From: Buchnera aphidicola (Protaphis terricola)
GTDB taxonomy: Bacteria; Pseudomonadota; Gammaproteobacteria; Enterobacterales; Enterobacteriaceae
Length of the DNA: 64,000 nt
Assembly: GCF_964059145.1 (NCBI RefSeq)
Contig: NZ_OZ060405.1
Location: forward strand, 62,001-126,000
Reading direction: 5' to 3'
Part shown: positions 19,841 to 29,767 of the stretch, piece by piece
Layout of the letters: every line of letters starts with the position of its first letter
Position numbering within the stretch: position 1 is the stretch's first letter
The notes under the pieces: model-generated
Seen by the model: only the letters and a program-made list of their open reading frames with translations
Database searches by the model: none
Told to the model about the DNA's origin: nothing
Made by a program: the position numbers and the translations under genes

Positions 19841-20619
19841 TGTTAACATTTGATAACTTTCAATTATTGGCTATTTTTAGTAATATTTTTTGGCCATTTG
19901 TTCGTATATTATCTTTTTTTTTAACTGTTCCAATTTTTAATGATCAGCATATAAATAATAAAACTAAAATCATTTTTTCTGCCTTGATTAGTTGGATAAT
20001 ATTTCCATTTTTACCAAAAATTAATATAGAAATATTTTCTTATTTTGGTATTGTACTTTTATTGGAACAAATTTTAATTGGTATAACTATGGGATTTGCT
20101 TGTCAATTTTTGTTTTCTGCAATTAATTTTTCAGGAGAATTAATAGGATTGCAAATGGGTTTATCTTTTGCGACATTTTTTAATACAAATAATAATATTG
20201 GTATTTCTATAATATCTCGTTTATTAAATATTTTAATGTTATTATTTTTTATATCAATTAATATGCATCTTTATTTAATCTTTATTTTAGTAAATAGTTT
20301 TTATAGTATACCTATAAGTACGTTTTTTTTAAATACAGATATTTTTTTTACTTTATTAAAGTTTTCTAGTAGTATTTTCTTAAATAGTTTGATGTTTGTT
20401 TTACCAATAATGTTATTTTTACTTTTATCTAATTTAATAATGAGTATTTTAAATCGTTTATCTCCTCAAATATCTATTTTTTCTATTGGATTTCCATTAA
20501 ATTTATTAATAGGAATATTAGTATTATATTATTTTATATCTTTTTCTTCATTTTATTTTTTCAATAATTTTATAACTCAGTTAGTGAATTTTTTATCTTA
20601 TACTTTTTTAAAATTATAG
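19840..20619 (+). CDS. fliR: flagellar export-gate protein FliR
   Basis: Multi-span membrane protein completing the FliP-Q-R gate. 259 residues (E. coli 261) with several hydrophobic segments. Family blocks include ILSFFLTVPIFN, EQILIGITMGFACQF, FSGELIGLQMGLSFATFFN and LSPQISIFSIGFPLNLLIGI. It is the last gene of the fliF-fliR run and is followed by a 12-bp hairpin. Confidence 0.95.
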   Translation: MLTFDNFQLLAIFSNIFWPFVRILSFFLTVPIFNDQHINNKTKIIFSALISWIIFPFLPKINIEIFSYFGIVLLLEQILIGITMGFACQFLFSAINFSGELIGLQMGLSFATFFNTNNNIGISIISRLLNILMLLFFISINMHLYLIFILVNSFYSIPISTFFLNTDIFFTLLKFSSSIFLNSLMFVLPIMLFLLLSNLIMSILNRLSPQISIFSIGFPLNLLIGILVLYYFISFSSFYFFNNFITQLVNFLSYTFLKL

Positions 20620-20665
20620 TATATATAAAAAGTAATTATTTTTCTTAAAATATAAAAATATTTAT

Positions 20666-20694
20666 AAAGTATAATTTAATATAAATTATACTTT
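20666..20694 (+). terminator. bidirectional hairpin between fliR and rpmG
   Basis: Perfect 12-bp stem AAAGTATAATTT/AAATTATACTTT with a 5-nt loop, between the convergent ends of fliR and rpmG. It contains almost only A-T pairs. Confidence 0.65.
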
Positions 20695-20713
20695 AATTAA
20701 AATATAGGTATGA

Positions 20714-20881
20714 TTATTTTATTTTTGCTTCGTTGTATAATACATGTTTACGTATAATAGGATCATATTTTTTTAATACTAATTTATCAGGTGTGTTTCT
20801 TTTATTTTTAGTTGTAGTGTAATAATGACCTGTACCTGAAGAAGAAACCATTTTAATTTTTTCTCTATTTTTTTTAGCCAT
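20714..20881 (-). CDS. rpmG: 50S ribosomal protein L33
   Basis: 55-residue protein of the large ribosomal subunit, same length as E. coli L33 and highly similar ([20 protein letters not shown], then [12 protein letters not shown] and NEAKIK at the end). The zinc-type cysteines of other L33 forms are absent, as in E. coli. It lies 12 nt downstream of rpmB on the minus strand, the usual rpmB-rpmG pair. Confidence 0.98.
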   Translation of the reverse strand: MAKKNREKIKMVSSSGTGHYYTTTKNKRNTPDKLVLKKYDPIIRKHVLYNEAKIK

Positions 20882-20893
20882 ATTTTGATACCT

Positions 20894-21121
20894 TTATTTT
20901 TTATTATGCATCTTTTTTATAATTGATTCTATTCCATTTTTATTGATGCAACGTATTCCATGAGCAGATAAACGTAATTTGATAAATTGTTTTTTTTCAG
21001 GAATCCAAAAACGATGGTTTTGAATATTTGGTAAAAATTTTCTTTTTGTTGCATTTAACGCACGTGATCTATTATTACCAATCATACGTTTTTTTCCTGT
21101 AATTTGACATATTCGAGACAT
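20894..21121 (-). CDS. rpmB: 50S ribosomal protein L28
   Basis: 75-residue large-subunit protein (E. coli 78). The sequence matches through [32 protein letters not shown] and [17 protein letters not shown]. First gene of the rpmB-rpmG pair. The divergent gene on the other side is the tamB-like gene. Confidence 0.98.
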   Translation of the reverse strand: MSRICQITGKKRMIGNNRSRALNATKRKFLPNIQNHRFWIPEKKQFIKLRLSAHGIRCINKNGIESIIKKMHNKK

Positions 21122-21239
21122 ATTAAATTTTTTTCCAAAGTTGTATTTTATATAATTTAAAATTTTTTCATTTAAATTAATATAATATATAGTTTTATAT
21201 TTTCAAGTATTAATTCATTATTTAATCAAGGTTAATGAT

Positions 21240-23936
21240 ATGATTATATATCAGAGATACTTATCTAAATCTTTGATTTTGTTTTCTAGTTTTTTATTTT
21301 TAATAGTATTTTTTCTAGAAAGTAATTTTGGATTTAAAATATTTTTTAATGTAACAAATTATTTTTTTCTAGGATTAAAAACAGAAGAAATATCAGGAAA
21401 TTGGCGTAATTTTACATTAAAAAATATTCATTATAATTTTTTTGGTATATCTGTTAAGGCTAAAAATATTCATATATTTTTAAATCCATTATATTTTTTT
21501 AAAAAAAATAATATTTTAAGAAAAATTGAAACAAAAAATTTAGTTTTATCATTGAATAATAGAAATTTTCTTTTTTTTAAAAATAATTATTTAAATATAA
21601 ATAATTTAAAAAATAATGTTTTTATTAATTCGATATTTTTAGAAAAGATTATTTCTGATAAAATACTTTTAAAATTAAATAATAAAAATATTACATTATT
21701 TAATGTACATACTGGATTAAAGTTAATTAATAATAATATTAATATATTACCTACTTATATTGATTCTATTAATTTTAAGTCTAATTTTTTAAATTGTAAT
21801 CGTAATAATCAGATTTTTTTAAAAAATATTAATATATTTAGTAAAAATAAAATTAATAATTTTGTGTCTTATTTTTTAAAAAATAAAAAATTTTCATTAC
21901 CAATAAACATAAATATAAAATATATAAAATTAAGAAAAATAATAATTTTTAATAAGAAATTTAGAAATATTTTATTTAGTGGATATATTAATGATAAGCT
22001 TGTATTTAAATTAAAATTTAATGATTTTTTTAAATTTAATATAGATATAGAAATATTATTAAATAATTTAACTCACCCCTTATATATTAATTTAGATATT
22101 CAAAATTTATATTTTCCTATAAATAAGAATTTAATATTTACTTTAAAGTTTTTCAATATAATTTTTAAAGGCACTATTGATAAGTATTATTTATCATTAA
22201 AAAATATTATTAATATACCAGGAATGCCTTTATTTTTTTTAAATATTTTAGCAAATGGTAATTTAACAAATATTTTTTTTAAAAAGATTAATTTTATTCC
22301 TTTAAAATCTAAAAATAAAAAATTAGAAAATATTAAAAGTAAAAATATTTCCCATAGATTTTTATCTCAATTATCTGGTCATATTAATTTATTAAGTAAT
22401 TTTAGTAAAGAAAAAAATAGTATTATTATTCCTAAATTTAATTTTATATCTAATCTTATAGATAGAAAATTATTAATTTCAGGTTCTTTATATTATAATA
22501 AAATAGATAATCTTAAAATACCTAAGATTATTTTTTCTTTAGGTAAAAATCAAGGTTTTATATCAGGTGTAATATCAAAGAAAATTAATATTAATTCTGC
22601 TATAAATATTAATAATTTATCTTACTTTTTACCTAATTTAAAGGGCGATATTATATCAACTTTAAATATACATGGATATACTATATCACCTATTTTTTTA
22701 GGTTTTTTATCAGGAGAAAATATATTTTGGAATAATATTATATATTTAAATTATATTAATATTTTATCTAATTTTAATGCAGATAAAAATTTTACAAAAA
22801 GTATTTTTATTAAGATTAAAAAAATTATATTTTTAAAATATAATATAGATTTTTTAGATTTTAAATTTTATTGGAATAATAATAATCAAAAATTTTATTT
22901 TTTTCTAAAAAATAAAAATTTAATAATTAAATTTTTAGTAAATAGTAATTTTAATTATGAAAAAGGTATATGGAATGGTATCTTAAAAAAAATAACTTGT
23001 ATTTTTTTTAAAAAAAAATGGATTATAAATAGTAATCCAATTACTTATTATGATAATAAACATACTAAAAAAGTTAATAAAGTTAATAAAATTCAAAATA
23101 GTGCTTTTTCTTTTTTTGATAAAATTCAAAATTTTTTATTAAAATCAACCTTTAATTCATCATTTAATTTTAAAACAAATTTATTTTTTAAAACACAGTT
23201 TATTTTAGAAAGAAGAAAAATATTGTCTAATATGAAAATATTAATATATAGTAAAAATTTAATATTTCAGAAAAAGATAAAAAGTAAACTTTTTTTACAA
23301 AAATTATCTTTTTTCAAATTAAATGTTGATTTAAAAAAAAATAATTTAAAAACTAAATGGATCATATATTTTTCAAAAAATAAAAAAAATAAATTATTTG
23401 GATTCTTAAATATATATGATTTTCTAAATAAAAATAACATAAAGAGTAAATTTTTTTTATTAAGATGCCCATGTATAATACTAAATTTTTTTATATCAGA
23501 TTTATTAATATTAAATGGAATATGTACAGGAAATATGAAAATATCAGGAGTGTTATATCAGCCTAAGATTTTGGCTGATATATATATAAAAAATTTTTAT
23601 ATTAAAAGTGATAAAATATTAAATTATATTTTTTTATTTTTTAATTCTTCTTTTAATTTAGTTAAATATATGAAAATTAATCAAGAAATTCTTATAAAAA
23701 AAGGAAATATGTTATTTGTATTTTATTTTACTTTAAAAGATAATACTTTTAATTTATCACAATGGAATATACTGTTTAATAGTAATGAAATTGTTTTTTT
23801 TATTTTTCCAAGAATAGCTTTAAATATTTCTTCTCGATTAAATTTTTATTATATTTTTTCAAAATATAATCTTATTGGTTATTTTAAATCTTTTTTATTT
23901 AATTTTAAAGTTAATGCAAAAAATTTTATTCTTTAA
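21240..23936 (+). CDS. tamB: TamB-like inner-membrane protein, C-terminus missing
   Basis: Homologue of E. coli TamB (YtfN), an inner-membrane-anchored beta-rich protein spanning the periplasm and implicated in outer-membrane protein assembly and lipid transport. There is an N-terminal anchor around residues 10-30. The start aligns with E. coli at EISGNWRNFTLKNIHYNFFG and VKAKNIHIFLNP. Length is 898 against 1259: the last part resembles the region about 300 residues before the E. coli end, and the C-terminal DUF490 segment that contacts TamA is absent. tamA is not adjacent. Composition is extremely Asn/Lys/Phe/Ile-rich. The frame is fully open. Confidence 0.85.
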   Translation: MIIYQRYLSKSLILFSSFLFLIVFFLESNFGFKIFFNVTNYFFLGLKTEEISGNWRNFTLKNIHYNFFGISVKAKNIHIFLNPLYFFKKNNILRKIETKNLVLSLNNRNFLFFKNNYLNINNLKNNVFINSIFLEKIISDKILLKLNNKNITLFNVHTGLKLINNNINILPTYIDSINFKSNFLNCNRNNQIFLKNINIFSKNKINNFVSYFLKNKKFSLPININIKYIKLRKIIIFNKKFRNILFSGYINDKLVFKLKFNDFFKFNIDIEILLNNLTHPLYINLDIQNLYFPINKNLIFTLKFFNIIFKGTIDKYYLSLKNIINIPGMPLFFLNILANGNLTNIFFKKINFIPLKSKNKKLENIKSKNISHRFLSQLSGHINLLSNFSKEKNSIIIPKFNFISNLIDRKLLISGSLYYNKIDNLKIPKIIFSLGKNQGFISGVISKKININSAININNLSYFLPNLKGDIISTLNIHGYTISPIFLGFLSGENIFWNNIIYLNYINILSNFNADKNFTKSIFIKIKKIIFLKYNIDFLDFKFYWNNNNQKFYFFLKNKNLIIKFLVNSNFNYEKGIWNGILKKITCIFFKKKWIINSNPITYYDNKHTKKVNKVNKIQNSAFSFFDKIQNFLLKSTFNSSFNFKTNLFFKTQFILERRKILSNMKILIYSKNLIFQKKIKSKLFLQKLSFFKLNVDLKKNNLKTKWIIYFSKNKKNKLFGFLNIYDFLNKNNIKSKFFLLRCPCIILNFFISDLLILNGICTGNMKISGVLYQPKILADIYIKNFYIKSDKILNYIFLFFNSSFNLVKYMKINQEILIKKGNMLFVFYFTLKDNTFNLSQWNILFNSNEIVFFIFPRIALNISSRLNFYYIFSKYNLIGYFKSFLFNFKVNAKNFIL

Positions 23937-23951
23937 AAATAAAAATAGTTT

Positions 23952-24485
23952 TTACTTTTTATTTTTAGCTCGATTATATGAAGAATTAATTTCTAATTTT
24001 GCTTCTATATGATCACCCCATCCTATAATTTTTGTCCATTTTTCTTTTTCTATTTTTTTATAATATTTAAAAAAATGTTCTATTTGTTTTTTTAGTAATT
24101 CTGGTATATCTGATATATTATTAATATTATTATATAATTGAGAAATTTTATTTTTTGGTACAGCAATAATTTTAGCATCATCTCCAGATTCATCTTTCAT
24201 TTTTAATATTCCAATTGGTTTACAGTGGATAACGGAATAAGATTGTATAGGATATGGAGTAATAACTAAAACATCTAAAGGATCACCATCCATAGATAAT
24301 GTTTGATTAATATATCCATAATTACAAGGATAAAACATTGGTGTTGGAAGGAATCTATCTACAAAAAGTAAACCTAATTTTTTATCTAATTCATATTTAA
24401 CAGGGGATGAATTAGCTGGTATTTCAATAATAACATATATATCGTTTGGTATATTATCGCCTGCGATTACTTGATCATATTGCAT
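23952..24485 (-). CDS. ppa: inorganic pyrophosphatase
   Basis: Hydrolyses pyrophosphate to drive biosynthesis. 177 residues (E. coli 176). The signature DGDPLDVLV with metal-binding aspartates is present, along with PCNYGYINQTL, EIPANSSPVKYELDKK and KPIGILKMKDESGDDAKIIA. Convergent with the tamB-like gene across 15 nt. Confidence 0.98.
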   Translation of the reverse strand: MQYDQVIAGDNIPNDIYVIIEIPANSSPVKYELDKKLGLLFVDRFLPTPMFYPCNYGYINQTLSMDGDPLDVLVITPYPIQSYSVIHCKPIGILKMKDESGDDAKIIAVPKNKISQLYNNINNISDIPELLKKQIEHFFKYYKKIEKEKWTKIIGWGDHIEAKLEINSSYNRAKNKK

Positions 24486-24654
24486 TAATATTTTACCTTT
24501 TTATGTTTTAAAAATATTTTAATAAGATATATAAAATTATATTAATTTTTATTTATTAAAGTTAACTAATTTAAATAATAGTTATTTTTTTATATAGTTA
24601 TTTGTAATAAATAATATTAATATACTTGTATATTATATATCCAAGGAGTTATAA

Positions 24655-25998
24655 ATGAAATTAATAGATCAAATTAAGATAGAAGAAGATTTATTATTAG
24701 AAGTAATAAAAAATATAATTTATTTAGTTCAAAAAAAAAATAATTATTTAGTTGAGGTTTTTGTTAAAAAAACAATAGGTAGCACTGTTAATATTAGAAA
24801 TAATATTGTAGAGAATATAGAATTTAATAATGATAGTATATTATTTATTACTATTTATAATAAATTTTCTAAAGGCAGTATATCGTCTAGAGATTTTAGT
24901 ACTAATAGTATAAAAAAAATGTTAAATATTGCAATTGACATTTCTAAGCATTCTTCTTCTGATTTTTGTATAGGATTACCAGATTTAGAATTATTGTGTT
25001 TTAATGCTAATGATTTAGATTTATTTCATCCATCAGAAATAAATATAAAAGATGGAATTAATTTTGCATCTCAAGTAGAAAAAGAAGCTTTTAAATTTGA
25101 TAAAAGAATTATTAATAGTGAAGGAAGTTTTTTTAGTAATCATATTAATATAAATATTTTTGGAAATAGTTTAGGGATGCTTGAAATATATAAATCTACT
25201 CGTTATTCAGCTTACAATTGTATGATTGCACGTGATAATAATCTAATGCAAAGAGATTTTAACTATTCTATTTCTAGAAAAATAGAAAATTTAGATAATC
25301 CTAAAAAATTAGGTCAAACAACTGCAAAACGCGTGATATCTAGATTAGGTGCTAGAAAAATTAATACAATGAAGTCTCCAATTATATTCTCAAACGAATT
25401 ATCTTCTTCTTTTTTTTCTTATTTAGTTTCAGCTATTAATGGTAATAATGTTTATAGAAAATCCACTTTTTTACTAAATGATTTAAAAAAGAAAATTTTT
25501 CCTAACTGGTTAAATATTATAGAGAATCCACATATTCTTCAAGGATTGGGTAGCAAACCATTTGATAATGAAGGTGTAAAAACAACTGTGAAATATATAG
25601 TAAAAAATGGAGTATTAAAAACATGGTTGCTTAATAATTACAATGCTCGTCAACTAGGATTAGTTAGTACTGGAAATTGTGGGGGTATTTCGAATTGGTT
25701 AGTTTCACATCAAAATATATCATTTAAAAATTTATTAAAATATATAAAAAATGGATTATTAGTAACTGAATTAATGGGGCAAGGTGTAGATATTGTTAGT
25801 GGAAATTATTCTCAAGGTGCAATGGGTTTTTGGATCGAAAATGGGAATATTCAATACCCAGTACATGAAGTTACTATATCTGGTAACTTAAGAGAAGTAT
25901 GGAGTAATATTTTAAGTATTAGTAATGATATTGATATTCGTAATAATATTCAATGTGGATCTATATTAGTTTCTGAAATGCAAATTTCAGGAAAGTAA
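24655..25998 (+). CDS. pmbA: TldE/PmbA metalloprotease-family subunit
   Basis: E. coli TldE (PmbA) forms a heterodimer with the metal-bearing TldD and degrades unfolded peptides or matures peptide antibiotics. 447 residues (E. coli 450). Family blocks: [57 protein letters not shown] and [26 protein letters not shown] lies before the ATG. The TldD partner is not in this window. Confidence 0.95.
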   Translation: MKLIDQIKIEEDLLLEVIKNIIYLVQKKNNYLVEVFVKKTIGSTVNIRNNIVENIEFNNDSILFITIYNKFSKGSISSRDFSTNSIKKMLNIAIDISKHSSSDFCIGLPDLELLCFNANDLDLFHPSEINIKDGINFASQVEKEAFKFDKRIINSEGSFFSNHININIFGNSLGMLEIYKSTRYSAYNCMIARDNNLMQRDFNYSISRKIENLDNPKKLGQTTAKRVISRLGARKINTMKSPIIFSNELSSSFFSYLVSAINGNNVYRKSTFLLNDLKKKIFPNWLNIIENPHILQGLGSKPFDNEGVKTTVKYIVKNGVLKTWLLNNYNARQLGLVSTGNCGGISNWLVSHQNISFKNLLKYIKNGLLVTELMGQGVDIVSGNYSQGAMGFWIENGNIQYPVHEVTISGNLREVWSNILSISNDIDIRNNIQCGSILVSEMQISGK

Positions 25999-26020
25999 TA
26001 TCGATTTAAATAAAACAAAT

Positions 26021-26048
26021 AAAAGGTAATAAATTTATTACCTTTTTT
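26021..26048 (+). terminator. bidirectional terminator between pmbA and rnpB
   Basis: 13-bp perfect palindrome AAAAGGTAATAAA/TTTATTACCTTTT followed on the plus strand by TTATTTTTT. It lies 23 nt after the pmbA stop and 13 nt beyond the rnpB 3' end, so it can serve both convergent transcripts. Confidence 0.85.
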
Positions 26049-26058
26049 ATTTTTTAAA

Positions 26059-26432
26059 GAAGTTGACTGATAAGCCGGGTTCTGTTTTAAACAGTCATTC
26101 ATCTAGATTAGCAATTACTTGTTAATTCAAGCGGTCTACCCAGGTTCTTGTACGAGCCATACTTTTTTATAATAACCTATATTTGACCTTGCTCCAGGTG
26201 GAGTTTACAATGCCATAAATTGTTACCAATTATGCGGTGTGCTCTTACCACACCTTTTCACCCTTGCCATAAATTAATAATATTTTAAAATATATTATAA
26301 CCTGGTGGTTTTTTTTCTGTTGTACTTGTCATAAGCTTGCGCTTTCCAGGTGTTACCTGGCACCTTGCTCTATGGAGCCCGGACTTTCCTCTTTTTAGAA
26401 AACTCTAAAAAGCGACTGTTTTAGTCAACTTC
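26059..26432 (-). ncRNA. rnpB: RNase P RNA (M1 RNA)
   Basis: Catalytic RNA that removes tRNA 5' leaders. The minus strand carries the bacterial type A core in the right order: GAAGTTGACT at the 5' end, GAGGAAAGTCCGGGCTCCAT, GGTGCCAGGTAAC, AAGGGTGAAAAGGTG, GGTAAGAGCACACCGC, TAAACTCCACCTGGAGCAAG, CTAGATGAATGACTG and ACAGAACCCGGCTTATC. The 5' and 3' ends pair (GAAGTTGACT with AGTCAACTTC). The length of about 374 nt matches E. coli (377). Peripheral stems are A/U-rich replacements. The ends are inferred from that terminal pairing. Confidence 0.97.
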
Positions 26433-26442
26433 TTTTTTAAAT

Positions 26443-26448
26443 ATTATA
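26443..26448 (-). promoter_or_regulatory. -10 element for rnpB
   Basis: A perfect TATAAT on the minus strand, 10 nt upstream of the rnpB 5' end. No good -35 hexamer is visible (ATGATT at the right distance), and the element lies just past the rsmI stop codon. Confidence 0.45.
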
Positions 26449-26467
26449 TATTATTTAAAAAAAAAAA

Positions 26468-27325
26468 TCATTTTTCTTTATTTTTAATTGCATACTGATA
26501 TAAATTATTTTTACTAACTTTATGAATTTTAGAAGTAATAAGAACTGATTGTTTTAATGATAAAAAATTTTTTAATATTTGAAAAGTATTAATTGTATTT
26601 TCTGAAATATTAATATTTTTATCTTTTTTATAACCGTTAATAATAATAATATTTTCTCCTTTACTATAAATATTTTTATTATTTTCTAACCAAGAAAGCA
26701 TGACTTTTGCTTTATTTCCATAAATTATTTCCCATTTTTTTGTTATTTCTCTAGCAATTACTATATGTCTATTTTTTCCAATTTCATTTATTATATCTTT
26801 TATAGTTTCAATTATTCTATATTTTGATTCACAAAAAATAATTGTTCTTTTTTCTTTTCTTAAAGAATGCAATAAATTTTGTCTTATTTTTTTTTTAGAA
26901 GGTAGAAATCCTTCATAGCAAAAACGATTAGTAGATATTCCAGAAGCACTTAATGCTGTAATTGCTGAACAAGGCCCTGGCAAAGGGATAATTTGAATGC
27001 AGAATATATGGCATTTTTTAATTAACAAATAACCTGGATCATTAATTATCGGCGTTCCGGCATTAGATACTAAAGCAATTTTTTTTCCTTGTTTTAATTT
27101 TTGAATTAAATTATCAGTTTTATAAAATTCATTATTTTTATTAAAAGATATTAAGGTGTTTTTAATATTAAAATGTTCTAATAAAATATTAGTACGTTTT
27201 ATATTTTCACAAGCTATTAAATCAACTTCTTTTAATATTTTTAATGCACGATAAGTTATATCAGATAAATTACCAATAGGTGTAGGTACAATATAAAGAG
27301 TTCCATTATATTTAAACAAATTCAC
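26468..27325 (-). CDS. rsmI: 16S rRNA 2'-O-ribose C1402 methyltransferase RsmI
   Basis: SAM-dependent enzyme methylating the ribose of C1402 in the decoding centre of 16S rRNA. 285 residues (E. coli 286). Features: GTLYIVPTPIGNLSDITYRA at the start, ALVSNAGTPIINDPGYLL, PLPGPCSAITALSASGI, RFCYEGFLPSKKK and VIAREITKKWE. Reads towards rnpB on the same strand, 35 nt upstream of it. Confidence 0.96.
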   Translation of the reverse strand: MNLFKYNGTLYIVPTPIGNLSDITYRALKILKEVDLIACENIKRTNILLEHFNIKNTLISFNKNNEFYKTDNLIQKLKQGKKIALVSNAGTPIINDPGYLLIKKCHIFCIQIIPLPGPCSAITALSASGISTNRFCYEGFLPSKKKIRQNLLHSLRKEKRTIIFCESKYRIIETIKDIINEIGKNRHIVIAREITKKWEIIYGNKAKVMLSWLENNKNIYSKGENIIIINGYKKDKNINISENTINTFQILKNFLSLKQSVLITSKIHKVSKNNLYQYAIKNKEK

Positions 27326-27444
27326 TTTTTTTCCTAAAAATTTTTATTTTAGTTAAAATTATTAATTATTTATTATCTAGATAATATCAAATTTATTTTT
27401 TATATATCTTATTTAAAATAAAATATTATTAATAAGGAGTATAA

Positions 27445-28662
27445 TTGAATAGAGTAGTTATCACAGGTTTAGGTATTATTTCAAGTATTGGAAATAATCA
27501 AAAAGAAGTTTTAACTTCATTATATAATGGTCATTCTGGAATTACATTTTCAGAAGAGATGAAAAAATTAGGTATGAGAAGTCAAGTTTGGGGGGATATT
27601 AAATTAGAATATAAAAATTTAATAACTAAAAAAATGTCTCGTTTTATGAGTGATGGTGTTATATATGCATTTTTGTCTATGCAACAAGCTATTCAAGATG
27701 CTAATTTAAGAAATGAAGATTATCAAAAAAATTCTCGTATTGGATTAATTGTTGGTTCTGGAGGAGGCTCTCGAAAAGATTATATAAAATATACGAATAT
27801 TAAGAAAAACCCCTTTAGTTTGCATTTTTTAAACCCATATATTGCAATTAAATCTATGACATCTGGAATTTCAGCATGTTTATCAACTATTTTTAAAATT
27901 TATGGTGTAAATTATTCAATTAGCTCTGCTTGCGCGACTTCTGGACATTGTATTGGAAATGCTTTTGAGTTAATTAAATTTGGAAAACAAGATATTATTT
28001 TTGCTGGAGGAGGTGAAGAAGTAAGTTGTGAATTAGCTTATGAGTTTGATGTTATGAAAGTGCTTTCTTCAAATTTTAATAATACTCCTAAAAAATCATC
28101 TCGTGTTTATGATGTTCACCGAGATGGTTTTGTAATATCAGGCGGTGGAGGTATTGTTGTTATTGAAAGTTTAAATTCTGCAATTTCTCGATCTGCTTAT
28201 ATATATGCTGAAATCATTGGATACGGTGCAACATCTGATGGTAAAGATATTGTATCGCCTTCTGGAGAAGGAGCGTTAAGATCTATGAATTTAGCAAAAA
28301 ATCAAAAGAATTTATCAATTGATTATATTAATACGCATGGAACATCTACTAAAATTGGTGATTTAATTGAATTAAAAGCAATTAAAAGATCTTTTCTTCA
28401 TGAGAAAAAACCGATGATTTCATCAACAAAATCAATGACTGGTCATTCTTTAGGAGCATCTGGTGTACATGAAATAATTTATACTTTATTAATGTTGAAG
28501 TATAATTTCATTGCTCCATCAATCAATATTAAAAAATTAGAACCATATGCAAAAAATATGAATATTATTCAGAAAACTATTTCTAAAAAAATTCAAATTG
28601 CAATGTCTAATAATTTTGGATTTGGAGGGACTAATGTTTCTTTAATATTAAAGAAATATTAG
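27445..28662 (+). CDS. fabB: 3-oxoacyl-[acyl-carrier-protein] synthase I
   Basis: Condensing enzyme for fatty acid elongation. 405 residues (E. coli 406). It starts at TTG (27445) with AAGGAG seven bases upstream, giving MNRVVITGLGIISSIGNNQ as in E. coli. The catalytic triad is present: Cys in SISSACATSGHC, His in NTHGTST and His in SMTGHSLGASGV. GFGGTN is near the C-terminus. Retention fits continued membrane lipid synthesis. Confidence 0.98.
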   Translation: MNRVVITGLGIISSIGNNQKEVLTSLYNGHSGITFSEEMKKLGMRSQVWGDIKLEYKNLITKKMSRFMSDGVIYAFLSMQQAIQDANLRNEDYQKNSRIGLIVGSGGGSRKDYIKYTNIKKNPFSLHFLNPYIAIKSMTSGISACLSTIFKIYGVNYSISSACATSGHCIGNAFELIKFGKQDIIFAGGGEEVSCELAYEFDVMKVLSSNFNNTPKKSSRVYDVHRDGFVISGGGGIVVIESLNSAISRSAYIYAEIIGYGATSDGKDIVSPSGEGALRSMNLAKNQKNLSIDYINTHGTSTKIGDLIELKAIKRSFLHEKKPMISSTKSMTGHSLGASGVHEIIYTLLMLKYNFIAPSINIKKLEPYAKNMNIIQKTISKKIQIAMSNNFGFGGTNVSLILKKY

Positions 28663-28776
28663 TGTTTCAAAAGTTAATATTATTTGAATTTTTTTATTAA
28701 AGTTATAGATATACAATGTATAAAAAATAATATAATTTATTAATTTTTAAATGTTTTTTATTTAGAAGGGTTAAAC

Positions 28777-29727
28777 ATGAATCAATTAGATTTATTAAAA
28801 AAATTTACTAAAATTGTTGCAGATACAAGTGATATAGATTCGATTCGTAAATACAAACCAGAGGATGCTACTACAAATCCATCTTTAATTTTACAAGCAT
28901 TAAATTTAGATGCTAATCAATATTTTATCAATAAGGCGATAAGATATGCGAAAAAAAAAGGAGGTTTAAATCAGGATAAATTAATAAATGCAAGTGATAA
29001 AGTTTTAGTTGATCTTGGTATAGAAATTTTAAAATATATACCAGGTTATATTTCTAGTGAAGTTGATGCTCGTTTATCTTTTAATCAAGAAAAATGTATT
29101 TTAAAAGCTAAAAAAATTATTAATATGTATGAAGAAGAAGGTATATCTCGAAAAAGAGTATTAATTAAATTAGCATCTACGTGGGAATGTATTAAAGCGG
29201 CAGAAGAATTACAAAAAGATGGTATTTTTTGTAATCTTACTCTTTTATTTTCATTTGCTCAAGCACGTGCTTGTGCAGAGGCAAATGTATTTTTAATATC
29301 TCCATTTGTTGGTCGTATTTATGATTGGTATAAATCTCAAAATTTAATATCAAATTTATCGTTTGATAAAGATCCTGGAGTAATTTCTGTTTATAAAATA
29401 TATGAATTTTATAAAAAACATAATTATAAAACTATTATTATGGGTGCTAGTTTTAGAAATATTCAACAAATTTTATCATTATCTGGATGTGATCGATTAA
29501 CTATTTCTCCTATATTATTAAAAAAACTTGCATTAAATAATGAAATTTTTGATAGAAAGTTAATTCCACCTAATAAATTTAAAGTTCCACCTATTCCTCT
29601 TACTGAGGATGAGTTTAGATGGGAGCATAATCAAGATGAAATGGCTGTACATAAATTATCAGAAGGTATAAGAAACTTTGGAAAAGATCAAATTCTTTTA
29701 GAAAAAATTTTTTCAAGATTAATTTAA
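28777..29727 (+). CDS. talA: transaldolase
   Basis: Non-oxidative pentose-phosphate enzyme transferring dihydroxyacetone units. 316 residues (E. coli TalA 316). The Schiff-base lysine is in [12 protein letters not shown], the N-terminal TTNPSL signature and SEVDARLSF are present, and [10 protein letters not shown] follows. I name it talA from the talA-tktB pairing seen in E. coli; by sequence alone talB is possible. A GAAGGGTT ribosome site precedes the ATG. Confidence 0.95.
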   Translation: MNQLDLLKKFTKIVADTSDIDSIRKYKPEDATTNPSLILQALNLDANQYFINKAIRYAKKKGGLNQDKLINASDKVLVDLGIEILKYIPGYISSEVDARLSFNQEKCILKAKKIINMYEEEGISRKRVLIKLASTWECIKAAEELQKDGIFCNLTLLFSFAQARACAEANVFLISPFVGRIYDWYKSQNLISNLSFDKDPGVISVYKIYEFYKKHNYKTIIMGASFRNIQQILSLSGCDRLTISPILLKKLALNNEIFDRKLIPPNKFKVPPIPLTEDEFRWEHNQDEMAVHKLSEGIRNFGKDQILLEKIFSRLI

Positions 29728-29767
29728 ATATTTATTTTTTTATAAAATTAAAATTAGAGGAAGTAAT

